From positions 1-64,000 of the forward strand of contig NZ_PVYW01000033.1 of assembly GCF_003001675.1 (NCBI RefSeq): 64,000 bases of DNA, in the 5' to 3' direction. Position 1 is the stretch's first letter; each line of letters opens with the position of its first letter. Below, piece by piece: positions 57,529 to 64,000 of the stretch. The DNA is from Cohnella sp. SGD-V74 (GTDB lineage: Bacteria; Bacillota; Bacilli; Paenibacillales; Paenibacillaceae). The position numbers and the translations under genes were made by a program. The notes under the pieces were generated by a model that saw only the letters and a list, made by a program, of their open reading frames with translations, was not told the origin of the DNA and searched no databases.

Positions 57529-57870
57529 ATGCTCACGATGTGCGACAAGAGCCTGCAGGAGATCCGGCGGACGCCAAATCTGTTCAAGCAGCAGCTGGGG
57601 GAATTTATCCAAATGGTCATGGACAAAATCAGCCGGGAGATGTTCGCCCTCCGCCGGGAGCTGCGGGGACGAAACATTAAAGTGTACGAGGACGAGATGC
57701 TCGACGGCATTATCTACCACCGCTATTGCTGTCGCGGCTACGAAGACAGGTTCGCCATCGTGCGCGAAGCGCTGCGCACGGAGATCGGCGTGCGGCTGGC
57801 GAAGTACTGCGCCGATATTCTGCATCCGCCGCTTAAAGAAGCACCCCCCGGTCCAGGCAGCGGTAGCTGA
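57529..57870 (+). pseudogene. 5'-truncated homologue of the polymerase-cassette accessory gene
   Basis: The 113-residue frame MLTMCDKSLQEI...RRELRGRNIKVYEDE...YCCRGYEDRFAIVREALRTEIG aligns with the last two thirds of the protein at 56562-57023 (LMTMVQKSLDEI, RRELKKRNIKILSDE, YLCRGYEDKFGMTREVMRAEIG). The start and first 50 residues are missing, and no ribosome site precedes the first ATG. Unlike the intact copy it is GC-rich, like the host genome. It ends convergently with comM, overlapping it by 38 bp. Confidence 0.75.
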
Positions 57871-59380
57871 TCGCCTCGGCCACGTCTTCGGCGCGGATCG
57901 GCTCCCGGTCGGCCAGATCCGCGATCGTGCGGGAAATCCGGAGGATGCGGTCGTGCGCCCGGAAGCTTAAGCCGAGCCGATCGTACACTTGCTGGAGAAG
58001 CGTCTCGGCATCCGAGGAGAGCTTGGCGTACTTGCGCAGATGGCTTCCCTGGAGCTGGCTGTTCCATTGGAAGCCGTGCCTGGCATAACGGGCGCGCTGT
58101 CTCGCGGCGGCGCCGGCCACGATCTCCCGCGCTTGCGCGGAGGAGAGGCTGCCGCCGGAGGAGAGGCCCTGCAGCGGCTGCCGCGAGAGCTCGACCTGAA
58201 GATCGAGCCGGTCGGCGAGCGGGCCCGATATGCGCGACCGGTATCTGGCGATGGCGGCGGGCGAGCAAGCGCACGGCTTGCCGCTCGGTTCGCCTCCGCA
58301 GAGGCACGGGTTCATCGAAGCCGCCAGCATGAATCCGGCGGGGAAGCGGCATACCGCTCTGGCGCGCCCGATCGTCACCTCGCGGTCCTCGAGCGGCTGG
58401 CGCAGCGTCTCGAGGCAGGCGCGGGAAAATTCGGGCAGCTCGTCGAGGAACAGCACGCCGTGATGGGCCAGCGTCACTTCCCCCGGCTTCGGAATCGAGC
58501 CGCCCCCGATCAGACCCGCGGCCGAGATCGTATGGTGCGGAGAGCGGAAAGGCCGGCTGCGGATCAGTCCGGTCCGCTCTCCGCCGAGCTTGCCGCAGAC
58601 GCTGAAAATTTTCGTCACGGCCAGCGCTTCCTCGTCGTTCAGCGGAGGGAGAATCGTCGGCAATCTGCGGCACAGCATCGTCTTCCCGGTGCCCGGAGGC
58701 CCGACGAAGACGAGGTTGTGCATGCCGCTGGCGGCGACGAGCAGCGCCCGCTTGCCCTGCTCCTGCCCGACGACGTCGGCAAGGTCTACGTCGTCTCCAG
58801 ACTCCTCCACGGCCCGCTTCAATCTGCGCAGCCGCTTTCTCCCGAAGCCGGCGGGAGCTCCTTCCGGCTCCTCTTCGGATTCCCCGTTGATCCATTCCGA
58901 CAGGGACGAGATGCCCACCACTTCGATGCCGGGGAGAAGGGAGGCTTCGGCCACGGCGGAGCGGGGAACGACGATCCGGCGAATGCCGCTGCGCCGGGCG
59001 AGCTCGGTCATCGGCAGCACGCCGGGAACGCTGCGGATAGAGCCGCTTAGCGACATCTCCCCGATGAACAGCGTATCGGCCAGCCGCTCCGGGTCGACCT
59101 GTCCGCTCGCGCACAGAATGCCGGCGGCGATGGCCAGGTCGAACGCGCTGCCTTCCTTGCGCAAGTCGGCCGGAGCAAGATTGATCGTCACCCGGTCCAG
59201 CGGAAATTTCATTCCCCCGTTCTGAATCGCCGCCCTCACCCGGTCGATCGATTCCCGCACCGCCGAATCGGGCAGCCCGACGACGTTCACCTGAGGCAAG
59301 CCCGAGCTGATATTCACTTCAACCTCGATCAAGCGCCCTTCGATGCCCAGCACGCTTGCGCTCATCATTTTCGCATACAT
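57833..59380 (-). CDS. comM: ComM/YifB-family Mg-chelatase-like ATPase
   Basis: 515 aa AAA+ protein; ComM is a branch-migration helicase acting in natural transformation of some bacteria. The N-terminal Lon-like domain (ASVLGIEGRLIEVEVNISSGLPQVNVVGLPDSAVRES) precedes Walker A GPPGTGKTML near 228, Walker B GVLFLDELPEF near 310 and the CxxG-type insert NPCLCGGEPSGKPCAC. I start at the ATG at 59380 (MYAKMMSASVLG), 11 bases after AGGAGGTG, instead of a frame start at 59461. It faces the truncated cassette gene. Confidence 0.92.
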   Translation of the reverse strand: MYAKMMSASVLGIEGRLIEVEVNISSGLPQVNVVGLPDSAVRESIDRVRAAIQNGGMKFPLDRVTINLAPADLRKEGSAFDLAIAAGILCASGQVDPERLADTLFIGEMSLSGSIRSVPGVLPMTELARRSGIRRIVVPRSAVAEASLLPGIEVVGISSLSEWINGESEEEPEGAPAGFGRKRLRRLKRAVEESGDDVDLADVVGQEQGKRALLVAASGMHNLVFVGPPGTGKTMLCRRLPTILPPLNDEEALAVTKIFSVCGKLGGERTGLIRSRPFRSPHHTISAAGLIGGGSIPKPGEVTLAHHGVLFLDELPEFSRACLETLRQPLEDREVTIGRARAVCRFPAGFMLAASMNPCLCGGEPSGKPCACSPAAIARYRSRISGPLADRLDLQVELSRQPLQGLSSGGSLSSAQAREIVAGAAARQRARYARHGFQWNSQLQGSHLRKYAKLSSDAETLLQQVYDRLGLSFRAHDRILRISRTIADLADREPIRAEDVAEAISYRCLDRGVLL

Positions 59381-59620
59381 AACAAAAAAAACACCTCCTC
59401 CGTCCATGATCATGGCGACGGGAAAGGTGCTTCCTCTCCGAGAATATTGCGATTGATACAAGCATACACGTCAGGAAAGCCGCTGTCAACGGCAGCGCGG
59501 CCGACCGACTTCAGGGCTATGGGTCTCATTCGGCGCAGGCGGCGCGCGATGGGAGCAGCCTGCGGTACGATCCGCTCGCCAACGGCTTCACGCCGGCTCT
59601 AATGAAATAAAAATTCACAA

Positions 59621-59649
59621 TTGTGCTCTCCGCCGCGATTCTTTATGAT
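59621..59649 (+). promoter_or_regulatory. Promoter of the sensor kinase gene
   Basis: TTGTGC (59621-59626) and TATGAT (59644-59649) are 17 bp apart. A short palindrome, CACAATTGTG (59616-59625), overlaps the -35 box and could be a regulator site. Confidence 0.6.
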
Positions 59650-59657
59650 CAAAAGTG

Positions 59658-59671
59658 AGCAAGCGCTTCCA
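59658..59671. promoter_or_regulatory. Catabolite-responsive element candidate
   Basis: AGCAAGCGCTTCCA fits the cre pattern TGWAARCGYTWNCW at 12 of 14 positions. It lies just downstream of the -10 box, where CcpA binding would repress the two-component system when preferred sugars are present. Confidence 0.5.
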
Positions 59672-59715
59672 ACGCCCGTTGCGGCGATTTCCCGACAGAA
59701 AGCAGGTCAGACAGG

Positions 59716-61470
59716 ATGCCGTTGCCGAAAACGCTAAAGCACCGCCTTATCGTACTGCTGCTCCTCAGCTCGCTGTTTCCCGTCGTCCTCATCGGCAGCA
59801 TCTCGTATTCTTCCATGTACGCGATGCTGAAGAACAAGGCGGACAAAGGGATCGCGAGCAATTTGCACCTGGTGCGCCTGTCGTTCGAGAACACGCTGAG
59901 CCAGCTCAACCGCGCCTCCCAGCAGCTCGTATTCGAGGGGGAGACGGGCAGCAAGCTCGATACGTATTTAAGCACGGACAACCTGGTCGTCAAGAGGCAG
60001 CTGGGCACGCAAATCATGAACGAGATGAGCCTCATTCATTTCACGAACCCGACTTTGGGCGTCATTTTCTACTATTTGGCCGACACGAAGGAAGTGATTT
60101 TCCAGAACTCGCAGCTCGTGCCGAATTTCGATCTGTTTAAGCTGCCGGTGCTGGCAGAACAGCTCAGCATGACGTATTACGGTCCGCACACCTCGATCAA
60201 TCCACTCGACGGCAACCGGGTGCTGTCCGTCATCCGCAAGGTGAACATTCCGGCCAGGGACGACGTTTACCTGTATATCGAGACGGATTTTAAGCTGACG
60301 GATCGGATTCTCAATACCGACGACATTTACAGGGAGACGTTCCACCTGTTCGTCGATCAGAACGGCACGATCGCTTACAGCGAAAAACAGGACGTGTTCC
60401 GGACCGGGGAGACGCTGCCGCAGCTGTCCGGCGTTCGGGGAGAAAGCGGCGGATATTACCTGTTCGAGGAGATCAGCAACCAGTCGTGGCGGGTCGTGGC
60501 CGCCGTCCCGAAGCGTTCCTACAATCAGGAGATCGTCCGCTGGATCGTACAGTTCGCCGTCATCGCCGTGCTGTCGGTCGGCATCGGGTCGCTGCTCGCG
60601 CTGGCGATCTGGCGCATGGTCTACAAGCCGCTGCTGCATCTGCAGCGCAACATTCGTCGGCTGAAGAACAACCATCTGTCCGAGCTGAAAGGATACGATC
60701 GCGAGCCGCTGCTCGAATTCGCGGAAATCCATCAGCAGTTCGCCTCGATGCGGGATCGGATCAACGAATTGATCCGGGACATCGACCGCAACGCCAGGAG
60801 CAAGCGGCGGCTCGAAATCGAGAACCTGCTGTACAAGATCAACCCGCATTTCATCCACAACACGCTCGATACGATCCGCTGGCTGGCGCGGGTCAACGGG
60901 CATCATGAGACGGACCGGCTCGTCTCCACGCTGAACAAGCTGCTCTATTACAATCTCGGCAAGGGGCGTTCCGCAAGCATTCGGGACGAGATTGAGGCGC
61001 TCAAGCATTACGTTCTGCTGCAGGGGGTGCGGTACAACTTCCACTTCGAAGTTCGGTACCAAGCCGACCCGAGGCTGCTGGAGCTGCCCGTGCCGCGTTT
61101 TATTTTGCAGCCGCTCGTGGAAAATTCGATTACGCACGGCCTGCGGAACAAGGGCGGAGATCCGGGGGTGATCGAGGTCGCCGTCATCGAGGAGGAGGGC
61201 GGACGCGTGCGCGTCGAGGTGCGGGACGACGGCTACGGGATGACCGAGGCGGAAGTGCAGCGGATGCTGTCCGGCGGAGGCGAGGAGGAAAGCAGAACGG
61301 GGCTCGGAATCGGCTGGCAGTATGTGCGGCGAATGCTGGAGCTGCAATTCGGAGGCAAGGCCGACATGCGCGTGGAGAGCGGTCCGGAGGCAGGAACGAC
61401 GATTACGCTGCTGCTGCCCGTCGTAAGGGAGAAGGAGGAGAAACATGCTGAAAGTGATGGTCGTGGATGA
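59716..61470 (+). CDS. Sensor histidine kinase, YesM/LytS type
   Basis: 584 aa. An N-terminal membrane segment (about 9-30), an extracellular Cache-like sensor (30-273) and a second membrane segment (WIVQFAVIAVLSVGIGSLLALAIW, 275-298) lead to HAMP. The His_kinase box is KINPHFIHNTLDTIRWLARV with phospho-acceptor His378, and the ATPase has PRFILQPLVENSITHGL and RVEVRDDGYGMTEAEV. Such kinases usually sense sugars or a solute-binding protein. It overlaps the response regulator gene by 26 bp. Confidence 0.9.
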   Translation: MPLPKTLKHRLIVLLLLSSLFPVVLIGSISYSSMYAMLKNKADKGIASNLHLVRLSFENTLSQLNRASQQLVFEGETGSKLDTYLSTDNLVVKRQLGTQIMNEMSLIHFTNPTLGVIFYYLADTKEVIFQNSQLVPNFDLFKLPVLAEQLSMTYYGPHTSINPLDGNRVLSVIRKVNIPARDDVYLYIETDFKLTDRILNTDDIYRETFHLFVDQNGTIAYSEKQDVFRTGETLPQLSGVRGESGGYYLFEEISNQSWRVVAAVPKRSYNQEIVRWIVQFAVIAVLSVGIGSLLALAIWRMVYKPLLHLQRNIRRLKNNHLSELKGYDREPLLEFAEIHQQFASMRDRINELIRDIDRNARSKRRLEIENLLYKINPHFIHNTLDTIRWLARVNGHHETDRLVSTLNKLLYYNLGKGRSASIRDEIEALKHYVLLQGVRYNFHFEVRYQADPRLLELPVPRFILQPLVENSITHGLRNKGGDPGVIEVAVIEEEGGRVRVEVRDDGYGMTEAEVQRMLSGGGEEESRTGLGIGWQYVRRMLELQFGGKADMRVESGPEAGTTITLLLPVVREKEEKHAESDGRG

Positions 61471-62824
61471 CGATTACCTCGTGCGCCAGGGCATTATTCG
61501 CGTGATGCCCTGGGCCCGTTACGGGATGGAGGTCACGAGCGAGGCCAGCAACGGAGAGGAAGCGCTGGAGAAGATGGCGGAAGCCGAAGTCGACCTGCTC
61601 GTGACCGATCTGGCGATGCCGGGCATGTCGGGGCTTGAGCTGATCAAGCGGGTAAGGGAGCGGTATCCGCCTGTGCATATGGTCGTACTGACGTTCCATC
61701 ACGAATTCGAGCTGGTCAAGGATGCGCTTCGTCTCGGCGTGCTGGATTACATCACGAAGGTCGAGCTGGAAGACGACAGACTGGCTTCGATTCTCGAGCG
61801 GATCTCCGATCGCATTCGCAGGCAGCCGGCGCGTTCTCCGGCCGATGCCGGGCGCAATGCCGACGGCAGCTTCGAAACGGACGAGGCTTATGCCTGTTTC
61901 CGTGCGCGCGGACAGGAGCGGCGGTGGATCGTCGCCGAGACGGCCGAAGCCGCCGAAGCGGACGACGCGAGCCGCGCGGATAGCGGCAGGGATGCCCCAT
62001 CCGCCGCCGCAGCCCGCCGCGATCGCCATCCGCTGGACGGCATTGTCGTTAAGCTGCGGGGCGTGAAGGGGATGGCCAGGCCGGAACTGCTGCAGAAGCT
62101 GCGGCTTCGCGGCGAGAACGAGCTGTTTTACGGCGCGGAGGACGGCGTCCGTCAGCACGAATGGACGGTCGCGATTCTGGAGGAGGAGCGGGCCGCGTCC
62201 CGGGAGGAGATCGTGCGGCTCGGGCTGGGCTGGTCCGGCCTGGAATGGCTGACGGACGCGGAAGCGTTCGAACGGCTTAGCGCGTGTACGGCCGCCCTCA
62301 AGCTGCCAGCGGCGCAGCTGGAGCAGATGCTGTACGTCGCGATGGAGGAGTGGGCCAAAGCATGCGATCCCGAGCTGCTTCGGTTCGACGAATCCAACCG
62401 GCCGCAGACGTGGGGGGCGTGGGTGAAGCGGCTGCAGGACATCCGTTCGGGCGCGATGGCCTATGCGAACCGGGAGGCGTATTCTCCGGCCATCGTCGCC
62501 AGCATTTTCAAGGCGGCCGATTACGTCAAGCAGCATATCAACGAGGACCTCCAGCTTCCCGACATCGCGTTGAAAGTAAATATGAGCCGGAGTTATTTCA
62601 GCAAATGCTTCCGCGACATTACCGGCCGCACGTTTCAGGAATACGTCAGGGATTGCCGAATCGAACGCGCCCAGCGGCTGCTTCGCCATACGTCCAAGCC
62701 GGTCAGCTGGATCGCGTCGGAATCGGGTTATCCGAACGAGCGCTACTTCAGCAAGGTATTCCGCGAAGCGACCGGCGAGCTGCCGCGCGATTACCGGAGA
62801 AAACATCTGAAAAGTCACAATTGA
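61445..62824 (+). CDS. Response regulator with AraC-type DNA-binding domain (YesN type)
   Basis: 459 aa. The receiver domain has VMVVDDDYLVRQGI and the phospho-acceptor Asp55 in LLVTDLAMPGMSGLEL, with the late Lys in VLDYITKVEL. The middle region (130-360) is variable and Ala/Arg-rich. The C-terminal AraC domain has two helix-turn-helix motifs (DIALKVNMSRSYFSKCFRDITGRTFQEYV and PVSWIASESGYPNERYFSKVFREATG). It should activate the binding-protein gene that follows. Confidence 0.9.
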   Translation: MLKVMVVDDDYLVRQGIIRVMPWARYGMEVTSEASNGEEALEKMAEAEVDLLVTDLAMPGMSGLELIKRVRERYPPVHMVVLTFHHEFELVKDALRLGVLDYITKVELEDDRLASILERISDRIRRQPARSPADAGRNADGSFETDEAYACFRARGQERRWIVAETAEAAEADDASRADSGRDAPSAAAARRDRHPLDGIVVKLRGVKGMARPELLQKLRLRGENELFYGAEDGVRQHEWTVAILEEERAASREEIVRLGLGWSGLEWLTDAEAFERLSACTAALKLPAAQLEQMLYVAMEEWAKACDPELLRFDESNRPQTWGAWVKRLQDIRSGAMAYANREAYSPAIVASIFKAADYVKQHINEDLQLPDIALKVNMSRSYFSKCFRDITGRTFQEYVRDCRIERAQRLLRHTSKPVSWIASESGYPNERYFSKVFREATGELPRDYRRKHLKSHN

Positions 62825-62830
62825 TCCGCG

Positions 62831-62846
62831 CGAAAGTGCACTTTCG
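62831..62846. promoter_or_regulatory. 16-bp palindrome upstream of the binding-protein gene
   Basis: CGAAAGTGCACTTTCG is a perfect palindrome just after the response regulator stop. It could be an operator or a small terminator stem (CTTTTCC follows). Confidence 0.4.
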
Positions 62847-62920
62847 TCTTTTCCGGGGCTGGATCAGTCCGAATTGCAGGACGTTTTGCGACCGGAGTCA
62901 GGACGCGTCATGACGATGGG

Positions 62921-62934
62921 GTGAAGCGCTTTCA
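62921..62934. promoter_or_regulatory. Catabolite-responsive element candidate
   Basis: GTGAAGCGCTTTCA has the full right half (GCGCTTTCA) of a cre site; the left half is one base short. It lies about 50 bp before the lipoprotein start. Confidence 0.4.
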
Positions 62935-62981
62935 TGTAGGATAAAACTCAAGAAAGCGACTTCATCAAAGGAGGCTGTAAA

Positions 62982-64000
62982 ATGGCAAAATCCACAAGCG
63001 CAAGGATCGTCGGCTTGTTGCTGGCGCTCGCGCTGACGATTACGGCGTGCTCGGGGGGCAAAACGAACGACGCTTCGAATACCGGAGGAGCAAGCGCAAC
63101 GAGCGGGGCGAGCCCCTCGGCATCCCCGTCCGGCTCCGCCAAGGAGATCGATCCGTACCGGCTTGACGAGCCCGTCGAATTCACCACGTTTAAGCATGTG
63201 GGAGCCAACGCCAAACTGCCCGCGGGCGATACGGTGGAGAACAACCAGTACACGAGATATTTGCAGGAGAAGGCGAACATTACCGGCAAAGTGCTGTGGT
63301 ACGCGTCGGGCAGCGACTTCGATCAGAAGTCGATGCTGGCCATCGGAAGCGGCGATATTCCCGATATTTTCGTCGTCGACGAGCAGACGTTTCGGACGCT
63401 CGCCAAGGCTGGGCAAATCGAGGATTTGACGGAGGTGTTTAATCAGTATGCGGCCCCGCTGACGCGGGAAATTCTCGATTCGACGGAAGGCCGGGCGCTG
63501 GAAGCGGCGACGATCCAGGGCAGGCTGATGGCGATTCCGAACATCTCGGTGCAGGCCGATTCCGCGAGCATGCTGTTCGTTCGCCAGGATTGGCTCGACA
63601 AGCTCGGACTGGAAGGGCCGAGAACGATCGCGGACGTGGAGCGCATCGCCAAGGCTTTCGTCGACAACAAGATGGGCGGGGAAGGGACGATCGGGTTGAC
63701 CGGGCCCAACAACACGCTGACCGTGCCGATGAAATCGAGCAGGCACGACTTGAAAGGATTTTACGCCGCCTATAACGCATTCCCGGGCAACTGGGTGAAG
63801 GATAAGGACGGCAACCTCGCATACGGTTCGATTTTGCCGGAAACGAAGGAAGCGTTGGGCAAGCTTCGCGACATGTATGCAGCCGGACTGATCGACAAGG
63901 AATTCGCGATTCGCAAGGACACGGACCAGACGGTCATTGGCGGCCAAGCCGGCATGTTCTTCGGTCCGTGGTGGTCGGGGGGCGTGCTGCGCGACACGTA
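62982..64000 (+). CDS. Extracellular solute-binding lipoprotein (LplA/YtcQ type), partial
   Basis: At least 339 codons; the gene runs off the window. Residues 1-22 form a lipoprotein signal (RIVGLLLALALTITAC), followed by a Gly/Ser/Ala linker and a family 1 solute-binding fold (EPVEFTTFKHVGANAKLPAGD, FDQKSMLAIGSGDIPDIFVVDEQTF, MLFVRQDWLDKLGL). AAAGGAGG precedes the ATG. The preceding YesM/YesN pair is the usual regulator of such LplA-type transporters for complex polysaccharide fragments. Confidence 0.9.
   Translation, partial: MAKSTSARIVGLLLALALTITACSGGKTNDASNTGGASATSGASPSASPSGSAKEIDPYRLDEPVEFTTFKHVGANAKLPAGDTVENNQYTRYLQEKANITGKVLWYASGSDFDQKSMLAIGSGDIPDIFVVDEQTFRTLAKAGQIEDLTEVFNQYAAPLTREILDSTEGRALEAATIQGRLMAIPNISVQADSASMLFVRQDWLDKLGLEGPRTIADVERIAKAFVDNKMGGEGTIGLTGPNNTLTVPMKSSRHDLKGFYAAYNAFPGNWVKDKDGNLAYGSILPETKEALGKLRDMYAAGLIDKEFAIRKDTDQTVIGGQAGMFFGPWWSGGVLRDT

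Noticed and set aside
57738..59114. Second minus-strand frame over comM
   Set aside because: Arg/Pro-rich shadow of comM in a shifted frame with no family signature.

Overview
The window looks like a chromosome segment from a high-GC, spore-forming member of the Paenibacillaceae (Cohnella/Paenibacillus type). The evidence is the Bacillota order of conserved genes (rsmD-coaD-ylbJ, tmcAL-yceD-rpmF-fapR-plsX-fabHDG-acpP-fabF-rnc-smc-ftsY-ylxM-ffh-rpsP-khpA-rimM-trmD, then rplS-lepB-rbgA-rnhB-ylqGH-yraN-comM), strong Shine-Dalgarno sites, frequent TTG/GTG starts, the sporulation gene ylbJ, YesM-type two-component systems and lipoprotein sugar-binding proteins. The genus is inference.

Layout. 0-2.6 kb is a small mobile patch: the last two domains of a group II intron, an IS630-family element inserted in the last codons of a solitary hicB-like gene, and a coiled-coil lipoprotein. 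2.9-24.4 kb is the housekeeping block: rRNA methylation and CoA synthesis, FapR-controlled phospholipid and fatty-acid synthesis, RNase III, chromosome condensation (Smc), the SRP pathway (FtsY, YlxM, Ffh) and ribosome/tRNA maturation (RpsP, KhpA, RimM, TrmD). 24.4-40.6 kb is an accessory block that separates trmD from rplS. It holds a long non-coding repeat array, a LacI regulator with its own operators, a variant nagB-nagA pair, an AraC regulator, a sugar ABC importer, an MFS permease, an alpha/beta-hydrolase esterase, two Gfo/Idh/MocA dehydrogenases and a large secreted beta-propeller protein with two DNRLRE (CBM96-like) modules: a scheme for binding, importing and processing a substituted or amino-sugar glycan.

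40.6-51.7 kb returns to the core (rplS, lepB, rbgA, rnhB, ylqG, ylqH, yraN), broken by a short run of accessory genes (amidotransferase, VOC protein, acyl-CoA-dehydrogenase-like flavoprotein, ATP-grasp YheC/D-like protein, DUF393 protein, heptad-repeat protein). 51.8-59.4 kb has hflK-hflC, a small alarmone synthetase, a LexA-boxed Y-family polymerase cassette that appears to have overwritten part of a resident homologue, and comM. 59.6-64 kb is a YesM/YesN-type two-component system followed by a solute-binding lipoprotein cut by the window edge.

The least explained material is non-coding. (1) A ~220-bp repeat present twice (5432-5652, 46907-47124) has ~30-bp terminal inverted repeats, internal hairpins with compensatory changes, and end-to-end deletion derivatives nearby. 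(2) Several intergenic arrays have unlike sequences but almost the same period of 51-52 bp (18.7-19.1, 20.1-20.3 and 54.5-55.0 kb), with a 57-59-bp relative at 24.7-25.3 kb. No rRNA, tRNA or CRISPR array was recognised.
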